Shown here one piece after another: positions 43,164-54,064 of a stretch of 64,000 nt of DNA (positions within the stretch are counted from its first letter, which is position 1; the number at the start of each line of letters is the position of its first letter). Source of the stretch: Zygnema cylindricum (lineage: Eukaryota; Streptophyta; Zygnematophyceae; Zygnematales; Zygnemataceae); contig JBBHKE010000059.1 of the NCBI GenBank assembly GCA_037447655.1, forward strand, positions 1 to 64,000. The letters run 5' to 3'. Below the pieces are notes generated by a model. The model saw only the letters and a program-made list of their open reading frames with translations. It did not search any database and was not told the origin of the DNA. Made by a program: the position numbers and the translations under genes.

Positions 43164-45119
43164 CTAGTCAATCTTTAATTTCAGACCACACTTCTCCCTG
43201 CCGAAAATTAGCTTAGGGGAAGGCACAGGTTTGGTCATCATATCTGCTACCATCTCACAATCTGGTCGGTACTCTAAACTGATTATTTTATTTTCTACTT
43301 TCCCACTAACAAAGCTAAGTCTAATATCCATGTGTTTGGCTTTAAAATGATGTTTAGGATTGGTAGAAATAGCGATTGCTGCCTGATTATCACAAAAAAA
43401 TTTCTGCACACCACTCTTAAGGTGATAATGCTCACCAAGCAAAGACTTGACCCACATCAATTCTTTTACAACAGAGCAAGAGGCCATATACTCAGCCTCC
43501 ATGGTGGACTGAGCAATAACCTTTTGTTGTTTGCTACTCCAACAGCAAGCCCCATCACCCACATATAATACATATCCAGATGTGCATCTCCTCATCGGAG
43601 CATCACCATAACTGGAATCACTCCAAGTAGTGATGACAGTATTCTCCCCACCCAAATGCAACCATAGATCCCTAGTTCCTATCAAGTATCTAAGGACTCT
43701 CTTAGCTGCCTCCGAATCCCTCTTAGTGGGAGCATTTAGACTTCTACTCAGCACTCCTACAGCTGCAGCTAAATCCGGCCGGGTACAATTCATAAAATAG
43801 ATTAGACTTCCCACTACTTGCCTGTAAGGAATAGTCTGCATGAACTTCTGTTCTTCAGGAGATAATTCCTCGTCTAAGACTATGACTCCTTCTTCCTCAC
43901 TCCCCTCACTTCCCTTCTTCAACTCCATTGGAGTTGTACAACTATTAGCTTTATCCATTTGAAATTTTTCAAACATGTTCCCTATTGCTTCCTTTTGAGT
44001 CAATCTTATAATTTTTCTTTTTCGGTCTCTCTCTACTTGAATTCCCAAAATATATTTTGCTTCCCCCATATCCTTCATTTCAAATCTCCCCTTAAGATTG
44101 GTTTTCAGTTTATTAATTTTTTCCATTGATTTACTTAAAACAAGCAAATCATTAACATAAATTGCAATAAATATAAAACCTTCCTCATCTTCGAAAACAT
44201 AGATTGAGTGATCTGAGCTGATCCGGATATATCCCAGACCGGTAAGAAACTCATCAAGCTTCTTATTCCACTGCCGAGGCGCCTGTTTCAAACCATAAAG
44301 AGATTTAATCAGCCGGCATACCTTACTCTCCTCTCCTTCCTCTACAAACCCTTCGGGTTGTCGCATGAAGATCTCCTCTTCCAATTATCCATGCAAAAAG
44401 GATGTCTTGATGTCCATCTGGTGCACTTCCATGTCTTCCGCTGGTGCCAGGCTGAGAAGTATGCGGACGGAGGGAAATCTGACCACTGGGGCAAAGGTTT
44501 CATCGTAGTCAATTCCCTCTTTTTGTGTAAATCCCTTTGCCACTAATCGGGCCTTGTAGCGCTCGATTGTGTTATCTGGGTTCAGTTTTAATTTGAAGAC
44601 CCACTTATAACCGATTGGTTTTCGGTGAGGTGGACAATCCACCAGCTCCCAAGTATCGGCTGCCATAATTGAGGCCATCTCCCCATTGATGGCTGTCTTC
44701 CACCGGTTTCTTTTTGGACAAGTCATCGCCTCTCCATAAGTTTGAGGTTCATCTTGATGAGATAGTTTAGTTACCTTGTTATTAACCTGTTTTTTTTGTA
44801 GTCTTTTGCTACTTCTCCTTCCCCGCTCAAAATCTGAGGCTGGGATAGATGGTTCTCGTGGATTCATTCGAACAAACTCGGCTTCTCCCCTATCCCTTGA
44901 TTCCGAATCAATTTCCACCATGTATTCCGCTTCGGGTAGAGTTGTCACTCGAGTTTCCACAGCCGAGTCCTTTTCGGTCTGATTTGTATCTTCAAGAATG
45001 TCATCTTCTCTAAAACCTGGATAGTTAGGGAGCTCAAAGTTATCGGAATTTTCTGACTCAAATCTGATTTTTAGTGACTTTGTATATTTGAAGGGATCCA
45101 TAGACTTTCCTTCATCCAT
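43164..45119 (-). pseudogene. Copia F reverse transcriptase and RNase H
   Basis: Two frames in line: 44,385-45,119 and 43,164-44,384, split by one stop (FLHG-stop-LEEEIFM). RT blocks TWELVDCPPHRKPIGYKWVFK, YKARLVAKGFTQKEGIDYDE and SLYGLKQAPRQWN are intact. The active site reads IYVNDLLVL in place of YVDD: the first catalytic Asp is Asn, so polymerisation should fail. RNase H keeps TTWSDSSYGD, AEYMAS and FCDNQAAIAIS. It ends GLKLKID with a stop before the polypurine tract. One stop plus one active-site change make an otherwise well kept 406-residue block non-functional. Confidence 0.9.
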
Positions 45120-45327
45120 AACTACTAGATGCTTTACTAAGATTATATCTTCCCTTTTTTATATCATAAACTCTATATCTTTTAACATCCTCATCATATC
45201 CTAATAAGTATCCCGGTTTTCCTTTATGATCTAGCTTCCAATTAGACCGATCTGTATCTAGACTGAATACTTGACTGCCAAAAACCTTTAAGTAAGATAT
45301 GTCTTGTATTCGACTGGTCCATCTCTC

Positions 45328-46490
45328 TTAAGGTGTTTGATCTTTTATAGCTGAGGTAAGAACTCTATTTTTGAGGTAATTAGCGCAGTTCATTGCTTTT
45401 TCCCAGAACCTTTTTCCTATCTTCTTATCCGACAACATAATTCTAGCACTATCACTTAGTGTCTTATATAATTGCTCAGCTACCCCATTCTGTTCCGGGT
45501 ATTCTGCAACTGTCTTTTGGTGTTGGACCCCATCTTCCCTCAGAAAATCCTCAAACTGGTTAGAAGTATACTCTCCACCATTGTCACTCTTTATTCTCTT
45601 GATTGGAGTTTCATGAAGTTTTTTGCTCCATGCTTTATATTGTCTAAAACAATCCTGAGCTTCCGACTTGTTTTTCAAAAAATACACTCGGGAATACCGA
45701 GACCAATCATCAGTGATAGTCATCATAAATCTCTTCCCCCCCGGTGAGGGCACTTTAGCTGGTCCCCAAATATCTGTGTGTACTAGATCTAGAATTTTTT
45801 CCCCTTTATAGGTGGTTGTTTTAGGAAAGGGTAATCTGTGTGTTTTCCTTGAGCACATCCATTACAATCACTTATATTATCATTCTCACTAAACTAAATC
45901 CCTTCCACCACTCCCATGTTTTTCATCTCTCTTAACTTGTCTAGATTCACATGCCCAAGCAATGCCACATCATAATATCATGAACACCAGCATAATAAAG
46001 TTTCTTCTTTTCATTACTTAAATCAGCCTAAACATCCCATGGCTACCTTTCTCAGCAATGAAATAGACATCCTCCTCAAAACTAGCAGTAAAGACTCCTT
46101 TCCTAGTGCTAGTAAAAAAACCCTTATCATCTAATACAGATGTAGAGATGAGGTTTTTGTTCAGCTCCGGAATAATGTTACTATGGATGTCTCTCCTTCT
46201 ACTAACACTTTCAAATCTACCGATCCTACAAGAGTAGTGGTGACTATCCTTCCATCCCCGTACTCTATCTCTACGGTGGGAATATTACTTATCTTGGTGA
46301 ACAGTTGCCTATCCTTACACATGTGCATGGTGGCACCTGAATCTACAATCCAGCCAACTTCACCTTTCAATCCACCGTAAGCACATTTCTGCCTTCGTGG
46401 TATTTCGACCTCGTTTTTCGCCTCCAACTCCTCATCCAAAAAGAGCTCATCGTCCTCGTCCTCGGATTTTGCCTCATGTACCTTTGTCAC
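45328..46490 (-). pseudogene. Copia F protease and integrase
   Basis: Protease frame 46,161-46,490 has the intact catalytic motif WIVDSGATMHMC. The following zinc region and GAG-pre segment (45,860-46,160) are frameshifted; WHKRLGHVN is not in one frame. Integrase 45,328-45,858 keeps VHTDIWGP (Asp 1), IKSDNGGEY (Asp 2) and NGVAEQLYK (Glu), so the DDE triad is present. A stop after IKDQTP and a frameshift near 45,120-45,320 separate it from RT. Protease matures the particle and integrase inserts cDNA. Confidence 0.85.
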
Positions 46491-46499
46491 AAGGGCCTT

Positions 46500-47463
46500 T
46501 TACTTTCCTCTCGGGGTACCACCAGTCTGCCCCTCTTTTAACCGAAGCTCGGTTAGCTTAGTGCACTCTGCCATATAGTGCCCAAGTTTCTTACAAAAAT
46601 GACATAACCCTTTGGGAGCCCTTGGTTCGAACTCGTCGGTCTGATTTTTCTGCTCCCTCCCACCTTAGTTTCCGACTGGTTTCCGCGAATCCTTGTTCCT
46701 CCAATCGGTCGCAGTTGTCAAGGCTTGGACACTCTTTCCTCCTCTTCGGATCTCAATCGTATTCTCCCGAACGAGAATCATCCCTACCATTGAGTTCCAT
46801 ATCCACCTTGAGTCCGGCAAGTCCTGCACACGGTTGAATATGTTCTCCAACTCATCGGGTAACTTCATCAGTAAACAGTTAACCTTTTCTTTTTCACTAA
46901 AATCTTTTCCCGCACTCTCTAGCTCCATGAAGAGTGTAGCAAGCTCATTGCAAAAATCCAACATATTTCCCCCTTTGTATACATACTCCTTAACTTTCTG
47001 ATCAGCCAACTGTTGTTGCTGAATCGTACCACTTCGGTACATCTCTATGAGAGCCATCCAAAGATCGGATGCCCTTTCTACCTGCAAATGAGGACATGCA
47101 AGTCCTTGAGTGAGATGGCGTAGGATGAAGTGCTTTGCCGCCATATTGTTGAAGTCCCAGGTTTCAGTATCATTCTCCTCGTTCCTCGGAATAGGTGACA
47201 TGAATGCCGAACCAGTTGCTATTGGTGTGGTCGTCTCCTTCTCCTTTCCTTTGTCCACCACCTCTCCTTCTTTTGTTTCCTCCGTTGAAGGTGGATCCTC
47301 TTTCCTGGTGAATCTGCTTCCTCCAAACCCTGGAGGAATTCCAAGACTTGATGGACGTCCCAACCGTCCACTCACTATCCCCCAAAACCTTTTTTCGCAT
47401 AGAGCTCCTATCATCATACTTTCCCAGTATATGAATCCAGTTCCATTAAAGATTGGTACCTAG
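46500..47463 (-). pseudogene. Copia F Gag
   Basis: A 250-residue open frame (46,665-47,417) covers most of Gag: RLGRPSSLGIPPGFGGS, SPIPRNEENDTETWDFNNM, LRHLTQGLACPHLQVERASDLW, KEYVYKGGNMLDFCNEL and LMKLPDELENIFNRVQDLP. After a stop the knuckle CHFCKKLGHYMAEC (C-X2-C-X4-H-X4-C) is intact near 46,570-46,610, and another stop interrupts PRGK-stop-KALVT. Sequence upstream of 47,417 to 47,463 probably belongs to Gag, with the start lost by a frameshift. Gag forms the particle and binds genomic RNA. Confidence 0.85.
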
Positions 47464-47480
47464 AGGGTGGGCCCATAACC

Positions 47481-48505
47481 TGAAACTCTGAGACCTCCAT
47501 AAGTCCTCAGAGTGGACAGCTTCCAAGAAGCCTCTAGGATAATCCTGACCCCTTTGTGTTTCAGCAAAAAAAACTACCACCCTGGCAGACAAAAACTCTG
47601 ACCACCTGCACCTCTGTGAAGGCAAGACTCCCCTGAGTCAATAGCAAAAATAATCTCTGAATTTGCTCCCCTGAGCAGTAAGTTATGGAGGGTCAAAGTT
47701 GACCTTTTGTACAGAAGCTCTCTGGGAGAGAGGGTCCTATCTCCTAATTTTTCTAAGTCCTATCTCTCTCACAGACTATATCTACTGATGTACGGAACTA
47801 ATCAGAATAAAGTTCCGTACGCAAAAGTACAATTGCCGGTGTACTTTATGTACGAACATTGTACGACATGGCCCAAATGTCGACACATGTCATATCTGAA
47901 TTTGGTGCCGTAATTTCCGGAGATACCACGATCCAATGTAATTTCGCCACGTGTTATCCGATGTGGCGATGCCCACAAACCGCTGAATTCTTCTTCCGAG
48001 ATCTCGGCGCTAATTCTGGTCGTCCGATTAAATTCACATTTGATCGGAGCCGTAATAAATACATGCGCGGTATTTGTTTCTCTTACGAAATCAATGCGCG
48101 GTATTGATTTCTTATCCGTACCGCAATTCGTACTTTTACACTACCGGTTCTATGTATCTTGTAAACAATTATAGTTAAATGGTTTATCCTACTTATTAAT
48201 GTTTAAAAAGTTATCAAACTATATACTACTTAACACTACTTCAAGACTTAACGGCTAAGGTTACTGGCTACCGGCAGCTTGCCGTTCGAAAGGTACCACG
48301 TTCAAATCTTGTGGCCGCCGCATATATTTTTACTTAATAAACTCCAAATATGTATTTCCCGTAAACCTCAGGATAGCCAAGGTAGCCATGGCTCTAGCTT
48401 CCTCTCCAATTTCTCAGTGACTGCGACAAGTTTGAGAGTTGGAGAGAGAAGTTAGAAGTAGACTGCCTCGGCTACTTTCTTATTTTTGACCTAGAAAATA
48501 CTTTA
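47481..48505 (-). repeat. 5' LTR of copia F, lacking its first 15 bases
   Basis: Matches the 3' LTR from cttt at 48,501-48,504 inward to ctcagagtttca at 47,481. The terminal 15 bases seen at 43,136-43,150 are absent and replaced by host sequence. A tRNA-like block lies on the plus strand near 48,245-48,322. Confidence 0.88.
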
Positions 48506-48628
48506 AAAAACACAATATTGTGACGAGGGCTCAAAAAGGAAAGTTAGAATTAAGCCCGTAGAAGGAGGAATACATCGAAAAAACAGTAGCATATCACATG
48601 GGCGAATTAAAAAGAGGATATTTATTGG

Positions 48629-48751
48629 GTAATTTTTTTGAACATTCGTACAACTCATTGCTATTTGCTCTAATATATGTTACACATACTTTTTTAATTT
48701 GTATTTTCTAAGGATATAAAAGCACAATTTTATGTGTTATTGTCATTATAG
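48629..48751 (+). other. Intron 1 of the pogo-type transposase
   Basis: GTAATTTTTTT donor and TCATTATAG acceptor, 123 bp, AT-rich. Joining the flanks keeps the frame (G then GRYNEN), and the intron itself has stops. Confidence 0.75.
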
Positions 48752-49003
48752 GTCGCTACAACGAGAATCTAATTAAAAACATAGACGAGACTCACGTGAT
48801 TGTAAATATGGATAACAAATAGACGTTGGGTTTTCGCAGGGATGAGGTGGTTAAATACGCGGATGTTGCTGGAGGTGGAGAGTCGATGACTTTGATGGTT
48901 CGACTCATGGGCGGAGTGAACGCCCGAATTGAATCTCCTATGTTAATCTTCGCCAACAAGCTCTGTAATTACCCAATCAAGGGTATCCACGATGAGATAC
49001 CAT

Positions 49004-49194
49004 GTGTTTTTCTTTCCCTATGTGTATTTTTCCTTATAAATATTGACGCTATTGTCTAACTTATTCTCCCTTGTACTCCACACCGAAAATATTATATATC
49101 GGGTGATATGTTGTTTATATTGATTTCTCCACATACACTTGTCGCCCTCTCTCTCCCTCCCTCATTCAATATCTTTTCCCACTCTCTTTTGTAG
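49004..49194 (+). other. Intron 2 of the pogo-type transposase
   Basis: GTGTTTTTC donor and TTTTGTAG acceptor preceded by a C/T-rich tract. Splicing would join IP to VCYRTEP through one Gly codon, but the base before the donor is t, making TGA. A former G there would fit both the donor consensus and Gly. Confidence 0.7.
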
Positions 49195-49898
49195 GAGTTT
49201 GTTACCGTACCGAGCCGAAAGGTTGGAATGACACGACGCTCTTCCCGCAATGGATCGCAGAACCGAGGTCATACCAAGGAGACCGCGATGGGCGTGAAAA
49301 GGCTATATTTGTGGACAATTGTGGCGGTCACAATATGTCCGAGGAATTAAACACCGCTTTACGCCCAAAGAGAACAACACTCCAATTTTTTCCTCCGTGT
49401 GCAACGCATTTAGTGCAACCTGCTGATTCATTTATAATTTCTAAAATCAAAGAGGTGTGGTCAAGAAAATGGGAAGATTGGAAGATGAACGAGGTAGAGA
49501 TCCACAAGTGGTCCTTACCTAGGGGCCAAAAATGGTCTGGTAAGTTAGTTGGACGGGGGAAAGCCTTTTTCTTAAAGTTGGCACGCGATTCGATATGAGA
49601 GGTGAACGAAATGAAGGACAAAAATGGCATGGGACATGCACGAAAGGTGATGATCCAATGTGGATTGTCATTAAAGGATTGCAAATGGGAGGAGAGCATG
49701 CTTACGCAAGAGTTGCAAGTCATAATAGTGAAATGGCGAAATCATTTCGATGGCGACGAGGTGCCACCTCCTTCGGTTCCTTCACGGGATCTACTCCAAC
49801 TTATTCGTGAGGCCGACATTCAAGAGGATGAAGCCAGTCATGGCGAAGACTTAGAGGAAAACAGTGATTATGAGGCACTTTTTAGAGAGGTGGTTTAA

Positions 49899-50553
49899 TA
49901 AGGAGTGGCAGTATAATGGATAATGGGCCGTTTGCATAACGTTTTACTAATGGTGTGGATTTTTTTTTTTATAGTTTTTTTAGTTTTTTATTGATAGGTT
50001 AATACATTTACTTTTCTTTTATTGCAGTATACAGTATACATTGTATTTCTTTCTTTGACGTTGAATATTGTATATCCCTCTTTCATTTTATGTTTTCATA
50101 TTGTTTACGATACCTGAATGGCCCAAAATGTGGATGAAATGTATTTGTAGTGACTGTGTAAATTCGTATATATATTTGGAGTATCATGCTCCCATTCAGG
50201 CACGACACATTGTGGTCGCCCATTGGCCGAATGTGAAATAAACCATTCAGCGACGACACAACATTGTCGCTGGATGGTAGATATTATAGTATGACATAAA
50301 GACAACAACAATAAGACAGACAGTGATATGAAATAGCGAGAAAATGTGATGTAAAGGATCATAAATATATAAAATTAATGGGATAGAGACGAATAGGAAA
50401 ATAGAGAATGAAAAATAAAAAATGTGAAACATAAAAACACAAGTCGAATAATATGAGGGCAAGATGGTCGGTTATTATGGTTAAGTTCAAAAGTAAACGT
50501 AGATGAAAATTAGGGGACAAATAATAATGTGATAGAGAAATCGATCCCGACAT
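49899..50553. other. AT-rich stretch with one hairpin
   Basis: Probably the 3' flank of the pogo element plus unrelated DNA. One hairpin at 50,243-50,277 (ccattcagcgac/gtcgctggatgg, one mismatch). No coding sequence accepted. Confidence 0.5.
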
Positions 50554-50925
50554 CTTGTGTTGACACAATGTTGGTGCTAAATGGGGAAAAAGTCACACAT
50601 GCCATTGAGCGACAAGGCATTCTCATCGTTTACTAGCAGGAAAGTAACACATAACATCTAGCAACGAGACATTCTCGTCGCTAATTACCTCTAGGGAGAC
50701 AGATAGACAGTAAAAAGAGAGAACTACACCTTGTGTTGACACAATGTCGGTGCTGAATGGTGAAAAAGTCAAACATGCCATTGAGCGACGAGACGTTCTC
50801 GTCGTTGACTTGCATGAAAGTAACACATACCATCCAGCGACGAGACAGTCTCGTCGCTAATTACGTCTAGGGACGCTAATTACCTCTAGGGAGACAGATA
50901 GACAGTAAAAAGAGAGAATGACAAA
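50554..50925. repeat. Two-unit tandem repeat (about 176 bp) with four hairpins
   Basis: Units begin at about 50,555 and 50,731 with ttgtgttgacacaatg and end with gggagacagatagacagtaa. Each carries two palindromes of the type agcgacgagac/gtctcgtcgct: 50,602-50,630 (decayed), 50,660-50,682, 50,784-50,806 and 50,836-50,858 (perfect 11-bp stem, one-base loop). Confidence 0.8.
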
Positions 50926-52100
50926 GATAAAATAGATAATAAAATGAAAAAAATGATGACAACTGTAAATAAAAATAGTGAGAGAGAACAATCAGACGTT
51001 TGTCAACCAAAATAGTTATGGGTGTTCACACACTTCATGGCATGTATTGTTTATCATTTATAAAACATAGAGCAATAAAATCATAGCACCCGTCATCGCA
51101 ACAAAGTGAAATTGATTTACAATTTTAAAAAATATTCAAAAATACACTTAGATATAAATTCAATCTTTTTTCCCTAAGAATGACAATGAGGTACACCATA
51201 AAAAAACTATAATATGTACTACCCAATACGTCTTTTTCAAATAAAAATAAAATATTAGTCTACATTAACGAAATGTACATCGCACCTGAGAATTATCCTG
51301 TGTAAACTATGATAATATAATAATATTTTATAAGCCATGTACAAATTTGTTTGGAAGACCTAATACTAAATGCAATAAAGAAGAGTCGATGACATGTCCA
51401 CAATCCATGCATTTGTTCCTCCATCGCAATCAGCTGCCTCAATGAAATTCCGAGCCTACAACAAAGAAAAAAGTACAACAACGGAGTTAGTTTAATAAAT
51501 TAATGTCAAAACGTGTAATTGTAATGGTGGAGTTCACGGGAGAGGGAGAGGGGAAAGGTGAGGAAAAGGTAGAGGGCAAGGGAGAGGGAGAGGGGGAGAG
51601 AGGTAGCGCGGCGGATGAAGAGAGTGAGAGGGAGAGGAAAGGGGAATGTCGGTGGGAGAGATAGCTACAAACCAAGGGATGGGGAGAGGGAATGGGAGAG
51701 ATAGAGGAAAGTAATGCACCATATGGAAAATGAAAGGGAAAGCGAGAGGGAGTGAGAGAGAGTAGATGAGGGAGTGGGAAGAGAAAGGTAGAGATAACGG
51801 CAGATCGAAGGAAGGGGAGAGGGAATGGGAAAGCGGAAGTGGGAAAAAAGAAAAAATCGACAGGATAGGTAGAAGAGGATGGAAAAATAAACATGCCATT
51901 CAGGGACGACGCGTTACTGTCATTGAATGAAAGTATAGTAAAACATTCCATTCAGCAACGATACAGTCTCGTCGCCGATTGCCATAAGGGAGAGAAAAAC
52001 ACACAATATAAAAACAAGAGATTGAATGACCCTAAAAAACATAATAGCATGAAGATAGAGTGACAAAATAGAAGAGAGAGACTATTTCACAGACTATTTC
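50926..52100. other. AT-rich and GA-rich stretch with two decayed hairpins
   Basis: 51,530-51,860 is a purine-rich tract of gggaga words. Decayed tcagcgacga-type hairpins lie at 51,898-51,928 and 51,948-51,978. Apparent Pro/Ser/Leu-rich open frames on the minus strand are artefacts of the tract. Confidence 0.5.
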
Positions 52101-53240
52101 TCTCAGAAAATCCTCAAACTGGTTAGAGGTATACTCTCCACCATTGTCACTCCTTACTCTCTTGATTGAGGTTTCATGGAGTTTTTCACTCCATGCTTTA
52201 TATTGTTTAAAACATTCCTGAGCCTCTGACTTATTTTTCAAAAAATTCACCCTGGAATACCGAGACCAATCATCAGTGATAGTCATCATAAATCTCTTCC
52301 CCCCGGGTGATGGCACTCTAGCCGGCCCCCATATATCTGTGTGTACTAAATCTAGAATCTTTTCTCCCTTATAGGTGGCAGTTTTTGGGAAGGGTAACCT
52401 GTGTGCTTTACCTTGAGCACATCCACTACAATCACTTAGATTATCACTTTCACCGAACTGAATCCCTTCCACTACTCCCATCTTTTTCATCTATCTTAAT
52501 TTATCTAGATTCACATGCCCAAGCCTCTTATGCCACAACATTATATCATGAATACCAGCATAGTAAAGTTTCTTCTTTTCATTGCTTAAAATCAGCCTAA
52601 ACATCCCTTGGCTACCTTTTTCAGCTGTGAAATAAACTTCCTTCTCAAAACTAGCAGTAAAGACTCCTTTCCTAATGCTAGTATCAAAACCCTTATCATC
52701 TAATACAGACGTAGAGATGAGGTTTTTGTTCAGCTCCGGAATAAACAACACATCGGAGAATGTAACTATAGATGTCTTTCCTTCTACTAACACTTTTAGA
52801 TCTACCGATCCTACAAGAGTAGTAGTGACTATCCTCCCATCCCCGTACTCTATCTCTACGGTGGTAATCTTTCTTATCTTAGTGAACAGGTGTTTATCTT
52901 TACACATGTGCATGGATGCACGTGAATCTACAATCCAGCCTGCTTCACCTTTCAATCCACCGAAAGCACATTTCTGCTTTCGTGGAATTTCGACCTCGTT
53001 TTTCGCTTCCAACTCCTCATCCAATAAGAATTGATCGTCCTCGTCCTCGGATTCCGCCTCATGGACGTGTGTCACAAGGGCCTTTTTCTTTCCTCTCGGG
53101 GGTCCACCAGTCTGCCCCTCCTTTAACCACAGCTCGGTTAACTTAGTGCATTCAGCCATATAGTGCCAGGGTTTCTTACAAAAATGGCACAATCCTTTGG
53201 GAGTCCTTGGTTCGAACTCCTCGGTCTGATTTTTCTGCAC
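52101..53240 (-). pseudogene. Copia G zinc knuckle, protease and partial integrase
   Basis: Frame 52,491-53,240 (249 residues) has the knuckle CHFCKKPWHYMAEC, an acidic linker, and the protease with DSG changed to DSR (WIVDSRASMHMC), which should reduce or abolish activity. It ends with WHKRLGHVNLDKLR and a stop. Frame 52,032-52,490 continues with CSGCAQGKAH, VHTDIWGP (Asp 1) and VRSDNGGEY (Asp 2), and then leaves copia sequence before the catalytic Glu. The last part of that frame is unrelated DNA. Apart from the stop and DSR change this copy is well kept. Confidence 0.88.
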
Positions 53241-53249
53241 CTCCCCTCA

Positions 53250-54045
53250 ATAATTTCCAACCTGTTTTCTGGAATCATTGTTTCTCCAATCAGTCCCGGC
53301 TGCCAAAGCTTGCCCACTTTTTCCTCCCCTTCGGATCTCAATTGTATTCTCCCAACGAGAATCATCACTACCACAGAATTCAAAATCCACCTTGAGTCCG
53401 CCAAGTCCTACACACGGTTTACTATGTTCTCGAACTCCTCAGGTCACTTCATTAGTAAACAGTTAACCTTTTCCTTTTCACTAAATACTTTTCCAGCACT
53501 TTCTAGTTCCATGAAAAGTGTAGCAAGCTCATTGCAAAAATCCAACATCTTCCCCCCTTTGTATACATACTCCTTAATTTTCTGATGAGCCAACTGTTGT
53601 TACTGAATCGTACCACTTCGGTACATCTCTATGAGAGCCATCCAAAGATCGGATGCTCTCTCTACCTGCAAATAGCGAGATTCAAGCCCTTGAGTAAAAT
53701 GGCGGAGGATGAAGTGCTTAGCCGCCATATTGTTGAAGTCCCACGTATCGATATCATTCTCGTCGTTCCTCGGAATAGGTGACATGAATGCCGAACCGGT
53801 TGCTATTGGTGTGATTGTCTCCTTCTCCTTTCCTTTGTCCACCACCTCTCCTTCTTTTGTCTCCTCTATTGAAGATGAATCTGCATCTCTAGTGAATCTG
53901 CCTCTTGTAAACCCTAGAGGTATCCCAAGACTAGATGGACGCCTAACCCGTCCACTCACTATTCCCCAAAACCGTTTCTCACATAGAGCTCCTGTCATCA
54001 TACTTTCCCATATATGAAGCCAACTCCATTGAATATGGGCACCCT
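53250..54045 (-). pseudogene. Copia G Gag
   Basis: Frames 53,600-54,001 and 53,138-53,404 encode the same Gag as copia F: RVRRPSSLGIPLGF, SPIPRNDENDIDTWDF, LRHFTQGLESRYLQVERASDLW, a stop after SGTIQ, then (frameshifted) ELESAGKVF, LMK and the PDELENIVNRV-type motif, and WILNSVVVMILV. At least one stop and two shifts. It packages RNA in the intact family member. Confidence 0.82.
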
Positions 54046-54064
54046 AGATGGTGGGCCCATAACC

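Larger units (their letters stand above)
42109..48505 (-). mobile_element. Ty1/copia element F, full length, inside pogo transposase
   Basis: On the minus strand: 5' LTR (48,505 to 47,481), primer-site candidate, gag (47,417-46,665), zinc knuckle and protease (46,660-46,161), integrase (45,858-45,328), linker and RT/RNase H (45,119-43,164), polypurine tract (43,151-43,163) and 3' LTR (43,150 to 42,109). A 22-bp host sequence is duplicated at the ends, and the 5' LTR lacks its first 15 bases. It is the most complete copia of this family here. Confidence 0.88.
41974..49898 (+). pseudogene. pogo/Tc1-type DDD transposase with two introns, split by copia F
   Basis: Exon sequence 41,974-42,108 (HIIKRMKEENRR to EKHNIVTR) continues after the copia insertion at 48,528 with AQKGKLELSP, the end of a DNA-binding helix-turn-helix. 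Intron 1 is 48,629-48,751 (GT-AG; phase 1 restores GRYNENL). The catalytic core follows: NIDETHVIVNMD (Asp 1), LGFRRDEVVKYADV, PIKGIHDEIP. Intron 2 is 49,004-49,194. Then VCYRTEPKGW, VDNCGGHN (Asp 2) and LVQPADSFIISKIK (Asp 3), so all three acidic residues are present. The C terminus runs to 49,898. In-frame stops occur after KEIKM, LSP, MDNK and ARDSI. The N terminus is lost at the LTR fragment. The enzyme would excise and insert pogo-like elements at TA. Confidence 0.85.

Noticed and set aside
50554-50925. CRISPR-like palindromic repeats
   Set aside because: Spacing is irregular, units are part of a 176-bp tandem duplication, and the genome is eukaryotic.
51486-51951. Ser/Pro-rich open frame of 154 residues
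   Set aside because: It is an artefact of the GA-rich tract; two overlapping frames are equally open.
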